A program made the position numbers and the translations under genes. A DNA stretch of 6,093 nucleotides from positions 1 to 6,093 of the forward strand of contig CACXDK010000139.1 in assembly GCA_902766345.1 (NCBI GenBank). Direction: 5' to 3'. The DNA comes from an uncultured Spirochaetaceae bacterium. Lineage in GTDB: Bacteria > Spirochaetota > Spirochaetia > Treponematales > Treponemataceae. Within the stretch, counting starts at the first letter, position 1, and every line of letters begins with the position of its first letter. The notes under the pieces were generated by a model. That model did not search any database. It worked only from the letters and a program-made list of their open reading frames with translations, and was not told where the DNA came from. Shown here one piece after another: positions 1 through 6,093 of this stretch.

Positions 1-365
1 CCGACTTTGTACAGATTATGATCTTTTACATCAGCAATGCTTACATTTTCAGTCTTCTGATTAAAAAATTTAACCGCAGAAACAAAAAATCCTTCAGTAG
101 CAACAAGTTCCCCATTTTTTACATAGGGTGCACTTCCCTGCTCTATTGTCAGATAATCTTTTATTATAAAATTTGTACCTGACTGAAAAGAAATCTTATG
201 CCCGTCTTTTTCCATAAGACCAGACAAAGAAAGAGGATCCCAATATACAGTAATTCCAGCTTCAGCGGCTCTCTTTGACAGATTTATTTCTGAATTTTCA
301 GCTGCAGACAAAGGCAACAATGAGAATATCATCAAAATAAGCGCAAGACCTATTTTCCTTATCAT
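1..365 (-). CDS. Exported protein, N-terminal part; possible N-acetylmuramoyl-L-alanine amidase (3' end outside window)
   Basis: The frame opens with ATG at 365-363 and stays open to the left edge, giving about 121 codons of an incomplete gene. Residues 1-22 form a typical Sec signal peptide: M-I-R-K, then a hydrophobic run (IGLALILMIFSLLPL), then S-A-A before a polar stretch, with cleavage likely near residue 21 or 22. No lipobox cysteine is seen, so the product should be periplasmic or secreted. The mature part begins with a Y-W-D-P-L segment followed by alternating strand-like stretches (ISFQSGTNFII, APYVKNGELVATEGFFVSAV). To me this resembles the N-terminal substrate-recognition region in front of the catalytic domain of spirochete cell-wall amidases. 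The catalytic domain is outside the window, so the name is tentative. The ATG overlaps the TGA of the ATP-grasp gene (ATGA), which implies translational coupling. That it is a real gene is well supported; its function is weakly supported. Confidence 0.7.
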   Translation of the reverse strand, partial: MIRKIGLALILMIFSLLPLSAAENSEINLSKRAAEAGITVYWDPLSLSGLMEKDGHKISFQSGTNFIIKDYLTIEQGSAPYVKNGELVATEGFFVSAVKFFNQKTENVSIADVKDHNLYKV

Positions 366-2023
366 CTATTCTCAGAACCTCCATCTTTTGCCCTTGCAAC
401 TTTATCATTGTAATACAGTATTCCCTGAATTCCACCACGCAAAAGATCCTGCATAAAAACTTTTGTCTTTAACTCAGGATGGAAAGGACGTATAGAATCA
501 AACAGCTGCAAAGTATGCTCTATCGTTCTATAATTATAATCCTTGCTAGAACACTCCTTAAGTTTATCGGCAAAAGGCTTACCACTTCCAAATACAAAAT
601 CTAATACAGAAAGGTTTTCTCGAATAACAGGACTAGTTTTTACCAACTCATCAATGGCATTAGTAACCTCATCACTTACAGTAAAAGCATCTGGAGGAAA
701 ATCTTCCTCACAAATCTTGCTTTTCCCGTCTAAAAAGTCCCTTGTAGCAGAACCTTCTTCACCATCAGCATTCAAAATAACAACAATGTTGGAAACGGCA
801 CGTTCAGCTGCCTGTACTGCAAAATCGTAAGATTCAGAAACAGCAATTACATTTCCGCATTTTTCTACATTGTTTCTTGGAAAATCAACCTCATCACCCA
901 CGCCAACTCTTGGAAGCACATTCTTTACAAATGGAACGCCTATGATACTTTCAGTACCGTACACGTCAGAAACCTCTCCAGGAATAGAAATCCAAGCTCG
1001 TTCTGCACTTGTTTTTGTACAAGGCACCTCATATACCTCAAAAGGACAATCTTTTATGTCAACAGCAACACGCCTTTTCAGAAGTTCATCAGGCTCTTTT
1101 CCAAGAGCAATAAGTAAAGCTTGCTTTGTAAGGTTCAAATCAGAAGCATAAGGGAATGTCCAGCCAGACATGTATCCACCAGAAAGACGGGCTGCAATTT
1201 CACCAATCATAGGACCATTTTTAGTCAACTTTATATCAGCTTTTGCAACACCAGCAGTAAGACCAAGCGCATGAATTCCTTCTGCAAAAGTCTTTATAAG
1301 AGCTTTTCTGTCAGATTCAGAAACAATCGTAGACATTGTATGTCCCATCTCAATGAAATATGGTGGATAATAAATATGTCTGTCAGCAAAGCCTGATATG
1401 GTAAGAGTACCGTTATATACAACGGAATCAATAGAAAACTCAGGGCCTTCCATATAATCTTCAAGAATAGCAGTACCTGTTCTAGAATAGCGCACAGCTT
1501 CTTCTACAGAAAACAAAAATTCCTTTTCATTTCGTATAAGTCTGCAACCTCTTGCACCCATATTGTCAACAGGCTTAACAACTTTAGGAAACTGCATTTC
1601 AGAAAGAACACCTGGTTTTAAGTAAGAAACAATATCATTCCTAATAATTTTACAGAAATCAGGCGAAGGAACACCAGCTTTTCTAAAACATTCCCGCATC
1701 CGAGTTTTATTACTTGCATTTAATGCAGCTTCCAGTGAATGAGAGACAAATCCGCATTTTTCGGCAACATAAGATACAGAAGCAGAAAAATCAGTTCCAG
1801 CGGTAAATACACCAGCAAGTTTATCTTTTACATAAAGAGCAAGGGCTGCAAGAGCTTTGGTATCTTTCAAGTCTACAGGTTCAAACCAATCTGCAAACTT
1901 GGCACATACAGCCTTTGGATTTGCGTCTACTACAAGAGTCTTATAGCCAAGTTCTTTAGCAGCTTCAATAGAAGGACGCTGCATAAGTCCAGCACCCAAA
2001 ATAAGCACATATTTTTCACTCAT
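362..2023 (-). CDS. ATP-grasp domain ligase with an unassigned C-terminal extension
   Basis: This encodes a 553-residue cytoplasmic protein. Residues 4-100 look like the Rossmann-like pre-ATP-grasp domain (VLILGAGLMQRPSIEAAKELG). Residues about 105-310 are the ATP-grasp fold: VVKPVDNMGARG (148-159) carries the nucleotide-binding Lys150 and glycine loop, ILEDYMEGPEFSID (186-199) is the hinge and central strand, and D263 with EIAARLSGG (275-283) supplies the likely metal ligands and the conserved Arg279. Residues about 320-415 resemble the small C-terminal beta domain (FPRNNVEKCGNVIA). Family members activate a carboxylate as acyl-phosphate and join it to an amine or thiol; the substrate here is unknown. 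Residues 420-553 match nothing I recognise. The ATG at 2023 is chosen because AGGAAGG lies 7 nt upstream and the ATG overlaps the preceding stop. A TTG at 2041 in the same frame would place that Shine-Dalgarno inside the gene. Confidence 0.9.
   Translation of the reverse strand: MSEKYVLILGAGLMQRPSIEAAKELGYKTLVVDANPKAVCAKFADWFEPVDLKDTKALAALALYVKDKLAGVFTAGTDFSASVSYVAEKCGFVSHSLEAALNASNKTRMRECFRKAGVPSPDFCKIIRNDIVSYLKPGVLSEMQFPKVVKPVDNMGARGCRLIRNEKEFLFSVEEAVRYSRTGTAILEDYMEGPEFSIDSVVYNGTLTISGFADRHIYYPPYFIEMGHTMSTIVSESDRKALIKTFAEGIHALGLTAGVAKADIKLTKNGPMIGEIAARLSGGYMSGWTFPYASDLNLTKQALLIALGKEPDELLKRRVAVDIKDCPFEVYEVPCTKTSAERAWISIPGEVSDVYGTESIIGVPFVKNVLPRVGVGDEVDFPRNNVEKCGNVIAVSESYDFAVQAAERAVSNIVVILNADGEEGSATRDFLDGKSKICEEDFPPDAFTVSDEVTNAIDELVKTSPVIRENLSVLDFVFGSGKPFADKLKECSSKDYNYRTIEHTLQLFDSIRPFHPELKTKVFMQDLLRGGIQGILYYNDKVARAKDGGSENR
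378..382 (-). promoter_or_regulatory. Candidate ribosome binding site for the exported-protein gene
   Basis: The minus strand reads GGAGG here, 12 nt before the ATG at 365, which is longer than usual. A weaker GAG at 371-373 sits 5 nt from the ATG. Both lie within the end of the ATP-grasp gene, so terminating ribosomes may restart at the ATGA overlap. Confidence 0.45.
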
Positions 2024-4536
2024 ATATTCACCTTCCTGCAATAAACCTCAAATGTATCGCCCAACTTAAAAGTACGGCTGGCAAATTTCAACAAACCAAA
2101 TTCCAACGATTTTTCTTTCAAATTCTTTTTCTTTGCAGATGGGAATCGTTCTGGATGAATTCCAGTTGAAACAATCTGCACCACCTCAAATCCATATTTT
2201 TTAAGTATAGAAGCAGTTCTTGCTGGTTCCCACAAAGTATAGTGATCACATGGACTCTGCTCAAAAAAGCTCTGCGTATTATACCGTGCACTCACACCAG
2301 AAGCTGATGGAGTACTAAATGCAAAAATACCACCTACCTTTACTATTTTGGATATAGCAGAAAGAACAGAATCTACATCCTGAAAATGCTCAATAACAAA
2401 CCACATACTAACAGCATCAAACTGCTCTACTCCAAATTCAGCAGATACATCAATAGCAGGAAATGTAGAACATACAGCAGGATACTGCAGATTAGTCTTA
2501 ACATAATTTATGGCATCTTCTGACACATCTGTACCAAATACCTGCCAGCCAGAATCGTTTGCTGCATCAAGAAAAGGACCTAATGCACAACCAATATCAA
2601 AAACTGTAGGAGTTACAGAAGAATGTCTATGATGATGGCGATAGATTCTATCAATATTGCTTATTCTTCTAACGCACTGAGCCTTTATGGCTGCAAAATC
2701 ATCTTCATACGTTTTACCGTACTGTTTTTTATAGTCATCATAAAAATAATCATGATTATATACAGTCTGTTCAGAATCCACAGTCCAACTCATGTAAAGC
2801 ATTCCGCATTTCCTACACCTACGGAAAGTATGCTCTGCGGTACGTGCTACTACAGGGTTCTTCTGTTTATCATCCTCACTGTCTTTTTCATTACAGCACA
2901 CAGGACACTTCAATGCATGTCCATGAGACAGAATGCCAATAAAATCTGCCAAATCAAGCTTTTTTTCATCACTAAAAACTTCATTTACAGACGGATATAG
3001 ACTTTCTGGCTTTTCAAGAACTTTTTCAAAGCTCTTTTTACTAACGCTGTCTGCATTAATACATACAAATCCATATTTTTTTGCAAGCTGTTCATGTAAA
3101 GACGTGGTTCCTAAAAGAATAACGGCACAACCTGCGGCTGCAGCTTCAAATGCAGTAAATCCATAATGAGTTACAACAAGATCATACTCATAAAGTTTAT
3201 CTTTTAAATTCGGAATTGAACTTACAGTAGTAATATTTGCTACATCAACAGATGCATCCGTAACAGCAGTTACAGAAAAACCACACTCAGCAAGAGCAGT
3301 TGCAGCAGGAACAGCAAGTCCCGCAGGATCTTCACCCCCAAGCACTACTACAGCAGTTTTTAAAATCCCAGTTTTATCACTTACAATCTTTTTATTCTTA
3401 CCAACCTCAATAAAACCAGGCTGCGTTAAATTAACATACCTGTCATTGTTTATCGACGGAATAACATCCAAAATGTAATCAATACAATTTTCCTGCTCCA
3501 AAGCACCTTCATCCAATGCAACAACAGGGCATTTTGACGAAAGCTCATGCAAAAAAGCAGATGGCGTATTAAAATTATCCAAAACAGCAAGATTATACAG
3601 CTCAGCATGTTCAATAGACTGCACAACCTGAAAGTCATACAGACCTTTTTCTTTTGCCATAGCAACCAAGTCATCACACTGCGCTAAACTTGCATCAGAA
3701 GGAATAAGAATATCTGCACCAGTTTTTACTGCTATATCCAGACAACGACGTAAATGCCCAGTACCATGACCTTTCACAGTACTAGGAATGAGCAGCATAG
3801 GATACTTTACTGCACTATTATCCAAAGCTTCAACAATCTGCTGTACAGTATAAGGTTCTTTAACCAAATTCTTTCCAGAAATACAGCGCACAACTGCCCG
3901 AGCCCTGCGGTAATCACCATATATATCAATAGTAGTACGAAGCTCTGGATAGTAAAATTCTTTTGGAGCTTTTACAAAAACAGAATTAAAAGCATCTTTA
4001 TGGTTATACAAAGCAGGTCCAACATGCTCATGATCATAAGGAAGGTTTGTTGCCTGAGCAGCCTTTAAAAGAGAATGTGCATCAAACAGTTCAACCCCAG
4101 AACCATGAGGAAGTCCAGTCCAAGTAATATAGTCAATCTGTCCGTTAGCACTTCTGTCTTTATATTCATCAAGCAAAGCCTGTGCAGCTTCATAAAACAA
4201 AAAAGGATTATCCGCAGTAGCCCTAATAACAACATCAGCTTTAGAAAGTTCTATAACTTTGCAAAAGCGGTCAAGAACATCTTCTTTTGAACCTGCAAAA
4301 AACTCATAACCATATTTTTTTGCATAAGGCTCTAATTCAGGACCACTTTCCGTATCTACAGCAAGGTAATATTTATCCACCTTGACTTTTTTCATGGCTA
4401 GCAAAACCCATTCAAGAACACATTTTCCACCAAGTGGCAACAAGGCTTTTCTAGGTAAACGTGTAGAAGACAGACGGCACTGAATAATCAAAACAGTACG
4501 TTTCTTTTTTCTATCGAACAGATTCATAAATCTCAT
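2020..4536 (-). CDS. Three-domain fusion: SpsF-type cytidylyltransferase, PseG/SpsG-like domain, zinc-ribbon SAM methyltransferase
   Basis: This is one uninterrupted 838-residue frame. Residues 14-240 are a cytidylyltransferase of the SpsF/NeuA type: QCRLSSTRLPRKALLPLGGK (19-38) is the CTP-binding loop, with RATADNPF (105-112), DHEHVGPALY (168-177) and LRTTIDI (199-205) downstream. Residues about 246-510 resemble PseG/SpsG, a GT-B-like fold: GTGHLRR (258-264) contains the candidate catalytic His261, and VVVLGGEDP (396-404) and VVTHYGFTAFEAAAAG (454-469) match its C-terminal half. Residues 544-578 are a CX2C...CX2C zinc ribbon. Residues 643-838 are a class I methyltransferase with the SAM loop VFDIGCALG (645-653), acidic Asp670 and FDAVSMWFVIEH (706-717). 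The predicted role is CMP-sugar formation plus sugar hydrolysis and methylation in the cytoplasm. GGAG lies 7 nt before the chosen ATG, and the gene overlaps both neighbours by ATGA. The in-frame Met4 is an alternative start. The sugar substrate is not known. Confidence 0.9.
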   Translation of the reverse strand: MRFMNLFDRKKKRTVLIIQCRLSSTRLPRKALLPLGGKCVLEWVLLAMKKVKVDKYYLAVDTESGPELEPYAKKYGYEFFAGSKEDVLDRFCKVIELSKADVVIRATADNPFLFYEAAQALLDEYKDRSANGQIDYITWTGLPHGSGVELFDAHSLLKAAQATNLPYDHEHVGPALYNHKDAFNSVFVKAPKEFYYPELRTTIDIYGDYRRARAVVRCISGKNLVKEPYTVQQIVEALDNSAVKYPMLLIPSTVKGHGTGHLRRCLDIAVKTGADILIPSDASLAQCDDLVAMAKEKGLYDFQVVQSIEHAELYNLAVLDNFNTPSAFLHELSSKCPVVALDEGALEQENCIDYILDVIPSINNDRYVNLTQPGFIEVGKNKKIVSDKTGILKTAVVVLGGEDPAGLAVPAATALAECGFSVTAVTDASVDVANITTVSSIPNLKDKLYEYDLVVTHYGFTAFEAAAAGCAVILLGTTSLHEQLAKKYGFVCINADSVSKKSFEKVLEKPESLYPSVNEVFSDEKKLDLADFIGILSHGHALKCPVCCNEKDSEDDKQKNPVVARTAEHTFRRCRKCGMLYMSWTVDSEQTVYNHDYFYDDYKKQYGKTYEDDFAAIKAQCVRRISNIDRIYRHHHRHSSVTPTVFDIGCALGPFLDAANDSGWQVFGTDVSEDAINYVKTNLQYPAVCSTFPAIDVSAEFGVEQFDAVSMWFVIEHFQDVDSVLSAISKIVKVGGIFAFSTPSASGVSARYNTQSFFEQSPCDHYTLWEPARTASILKKYGFEVVQIVSTGIHPERFPSAKKKNLKEKSLEFGLLKFASRTFKLGDTFEVYCRKVNI
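2031..2037 (-). promoter_or_regulatory. Ribosome binding site that fixes the ATP-grasp start
   Basis: The minus strand reads AGGAAGG, 7 nt before the ATG at 2023. The spacing is ideal, and the site lies within the last codons of the fusion gene. It rules against the in-frame TTG at 2041, which lies upstream of it. Confidence 0.75.
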
Positions 4537-5501
4537 TTTAATTCTCCAAGCTCATTCCAATGTTCTGTAAGTGTTACGGCATCCATCTTAAAACGGTACA
4601 TGTTGTCTTTTACCCAGGCACGAATTTGATTAAACAATTTTCCAGATTCGCTAAAACCGCAGGCACTATGATTTTTAAATGAAAAAAAGGAAATTCGTTT
4701 TATTTCACAGTGATCATTCTTAAATACAGGCAGAAGATTTTTTAAATAAAATTTCTGCGATGAATAATCAGAAGTTTTATCTTCTGTAAAGCTTTCTGAA
4801 TCATACGTCAATGAAAACGCAGATGAAAGAAAAACTTTTTCGCCCCACAGCCAGGCCCTGAAAAACAAATCAAGTTTCTGCCAATAGGCAGATTCAATAG
4901 AAGGATCAAATCCTCCAAGTTGAAGAAATTTCTTTGTGTCGTAAAAACCTGTTAAATCGAGCGGATATAAAGTTGCAGCCTTATCTACCACTCCAAGTGA
5001 TGAGTCTACTTCAAAAGAATTCTTTTTAATACTAGGCGTAAAGCGGACTGGCAACAACTGCTGATCAGACGTTAAAAGTCTAGGACCTACACAAAAGCAG
5101 TTAAATTCTATCAGCTTTTTAGCAAGAACAGTTGAAAATTTAAATCCATCAATACATAAATCCTCATGAATTATAAGCACATAAGGACTTTTTATTTCCG
5201 TCATTCCTAAATTCAACAGCTCGCCTTTTGTACAGCTTTCCAATACACAGATAAACTTAACCATAGGAAATTCCTGTGACAGTTTTTCTGTATTCTTAGA
5301 CTTACTGTAAGTTTCAATGCTTATTACCTGTTCAAAACCGCAGGCAAGAATGTTTTTAAATACACGGCTTCTATACTGATTGCTAGCCCTGTTAATAACA
5401 AGACAGGCAACAGGCATAACGATTTTACTTATAGGTTCAATGCCACCCAATGAAGTGTGGTTTATCTTTTTAATACTAGAAGTTGAAAGTGTAGTATTCA
5501 T
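4533..5501 (-). CDS. Family-2-like (GT-A fold) glycosyltransferase with degenerate acceptor-side motif
   Basis: With the ATG at 5501 this is a 322-residue protein with no signal peptide or clear membrane segment. Residues about 29-115 have a GT-A layout: a first strand (VMPVACLVINR), a second (QVISIET), then LNLGMTEIKSPYVLIIHED (96-114), where the HED at 112-114 occupies the position of the metal-binding DXD. Residues 182-220 hold the second family signature: D-L-T-G-F-Y, then GGFDPSIESAYWQKLDLF (196-213) and RAWLWGEKVF (215-224). Family 2 enzymes transfer a sugar from a nucleotide-sugar to an acceptor; here neither is known. The usual Glu-Asp before the final Asp is replaced by Gln208-Lys209. 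The start is uncertain. ATGs at 5546, 5534 and 5417 share the frame and none has a convincing Shine-Dalgarno. I chose 5501 because it limits overlap with the preceding gene to 26 bp while keeping the whole domain. Confidence 0.8.
   Translation of the reverse strand: MNTTLSTSSIKKINHTSLGGIEPISKIVMPVACLVINRASNQYRSRVFKNILACGFEQVISIETYSKSKNTEKLSQEFPMVKFICVLESCTKGELLNLGMTEIKSPYVLIIHEDLCIDGFKFSTVLAKKLIEFNCFCVGPRLLTSDQQLLPVRFTPSIKKNSFEVDSSLGVVDKAATLYPLDLTGFYDTKKFLQLGGFDPSIESAYWQKLDLFFRAWLWGEKVFLSSAFSLTYDSESFTEDKTSDYSSQKFYLKNLLPVFKNDHCEIKRISFFSFKNHSACGFSESGKLFNQIRAWVKDNMYRFKMDAVTLTEHWNELGELK
4544..4547 (-). promoter_or_regulatory. Ribosome binding site of the fusion gene
   Basis: The minus strand reads GGAG (in TTGGAGAA), 7 nt before the ATG at 4536 and inside the final codons of the glycosyltransferase gene. 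It supports ATG 4536 over the in-frame ATG three codons downstream. Confidence 0.7.
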
Positions 5502-6093
5502 CACAGGCACCACATTTTTCGCTATAATTGCCATGAATATGCTCATTCACAAGAGAAACTGACTTTTTCCAGATATTTTCAATACCATCTGCAAAAACAT
5601 TACCAATAAAATTATCAAGAATATATTCCCTGCACAATGGAACATTTCCATCAGGCAGAATAAACATATCCCTTTTTATGTGCCAGCACGGACATCTTTT
5701 TATAGGAGTCAGGTCGGCAGGCTTTTCATCGCTCAACAGTCCACAAAAATGATCATATTTCTGAATTATCAGATTTCCCTTTGAAGGAGATTCTTTATCA
5801 TGGTAAAAGCGGTAAAACGATTCCAGCTCGTCCTCGTTTGTATGCATGCGCAAGAGCTGAGGATAAACACAGCCAGGGAAAAAGTTTTCCAGTATTTTTA
5901 CAGCTTCCTGAGCAGATTTCAACCCATCTTTCTTATGAATTTCAAGATATTTCTGTTCCGTAAAGGCATCTACATTTACAATCCACATTACAGAAGGATT
6001 TCCATTAATTCTATTACCAGCTTCCTTTGATATTTCAGCAATCTTTTTTGCAAGAACTAAAGACACAAAACTACCATCGGTTTCAATAAGAAC
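5476..6093 (-). CDS. Radical-SAM protein of the spiro-SPASM type, C-terminal part (5' end outside window)
   Basis: The frame is open from the right edge to a TAG at 5478-5476, giving 205 residues of a longer protein. A GTG at 6066 could serve as a start, but coding-like sequence (VLIETDGSF) continues upstream to the edge, so this is a fragment and not a short gene. The first 120 residues look like the second half of a radical-SAM barrel (VMWIVNVDAF; VYPQLLRMHTNEDELESFY; IQKYDHFCGLL). The end is a SPASM-type iron-sulfur region: RCPCW, then CX12GX4C ending at PDGNVPLC, then a final CGAC eight residues before the stop (EYYTFNF follows). The CX3CX2C motif that binds the radical-SAM cluster must lie beyond the window. 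Such enzymes modify peptides or small molecules by radical chemistry. The spirochete family match is from memory; the SPASM cysteine pattern is seen directly. It heads the visible part of the operon. Confidence 0.82.
   Translation of the reverse strand, partial: VLIETDGSFVSLVLAKKIAEISKEAGNRINGNPSVMWIVNVDAFTEQKYLEIHKKDGLKSAQEAVKILENFFPGCVYPQLLRMHTNEDELESFYRFYHDKESPSKGNLIIQKYDHFCGLLSDEKPADLTPIKRCPCWHIKRDMFILPDGNVPLCREYILDNFIGNVFADGIENIWKKSVSLVNEHIHGNYSEKCGACDEYYTFNF

Noticed and set aside
2039..2041. TTG start for the ATP-grasp gene, giving six extra residues
   Set aside because: It lies upstream of the AGGAAGG ribosome binding site, which is perfectly placed for the ATG at 2023, and the ATG gives the same ATGA junction seen at the other overlaps.
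543..2044. Several plus-strand open frames of 90-101 codons (543-830, 870-1151, 1121-1396, 1739-2044)
   Set aside because: They lie wholly or almost wholly antisense to the well-supported ATP-grasp gene and have serine- and threonine-rich, domain-free translations typical of shadow frames.
2620..2643. Short ATG repeat on the plus strand, encoding a His-rich stretch (R-H-H-H-R-H) in the fusion protein
   Set aside because: Only three tandem His codons are present, too few for a meaningful microsatellite. It probably belongs to a loop just before the methyltransferase SAM-binding motif.
2623..4290. Plus-strand frames antisense to the fusion gene (2623-3000, 2933-3166, 3754-4068, 4075-4290) and a minus-strand frame at 3450-3677
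   Set aside because: The minus-strand fusion frame carries intact motifs through all these stretches; the alternatives show no recognisable domain. The 3450-3677 frame is just another reading frame within it.
5380..6030. Plus-strand frames at 5380-5562, 5781-5963 and 5800-6030
   Set aside because: They are antisense to the glycosyltransferase and radical-SAM genes and have no domain signal.
6064..6066. GTG as the start of the radical-SAM gene
   Set aside because: The same frame continues upstream to the window edge with plausible protein sequence, and the fragment alone would lack the cluster-binding half of the enzyme. The true start is outside the window.
1..6093. Terminators, internal promoters, tRNA genes, CRISPR or insertion-sequence ends
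   Set aside because: There is no intergenic space, and I saw no convincing hairpin with a T-run, direct-repeat array or paired inverted ends.

Overview
The window looks like a low-GC spirochete chromosome, most likely a host-associated Treponema. GC is roughly 35-40% in the lines I counted by eye. The strongest taxonomic hint is the partial gene at the right edge, which resembles the C-terminal half of the 'spiro-SPASM' radical-SAM family known from spirochetes. The genus assignment is inference and no database was searched.

All coding sequence lies on the minus strand, read from right to left, and there is no intergenic space. In transcription order: (1) the end of a radical-SAM/SPASM protein (5476-6093, 5' end outside the window); (2) a family-2-like glycosyltransferase (4533-5501), overlapping gene 1 by about 26 bp; (3) an 838-residue fusion (2020-4536) joining an SpsF-type cytidylyltransferase, a PseG/SpsG-like nucleotide-sugar hydrolase or transferase domain, and a zinc-ribbon SAM methyltransferase; (4) an ATP-grasp ligase with an unassigned C-terminal extension (362-2023); (5) the start of an exported protein, possibly a cell-wall amidase (1-365). 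Genes 2/3, 3/4 and 4/5 each overlap by four bases (ATGA), so this is very probably one translationally coupled operon.

The gene set points to building or decorating a surface carbohydrate. A cytidylyltransferase makes a CMP-sugar, the PseG-like domain acts on a nucleotide-sugar, the methyltransferase modifies the sugar or an intermediate, the ATP-grasp enzyme forms an amide-type bond, and the glycosyltransferase transfers the sugar. The radical-SAM protein could modify a sugar or peptide. The product and final target (flagellin, lipid or envelope polymer) cannot be read from the sequence. No RNA gene, repeat array, mobile element, CRISPR, promoter or terminator was recognised. Apparent plus-strand ORFs are shadows of these genes.
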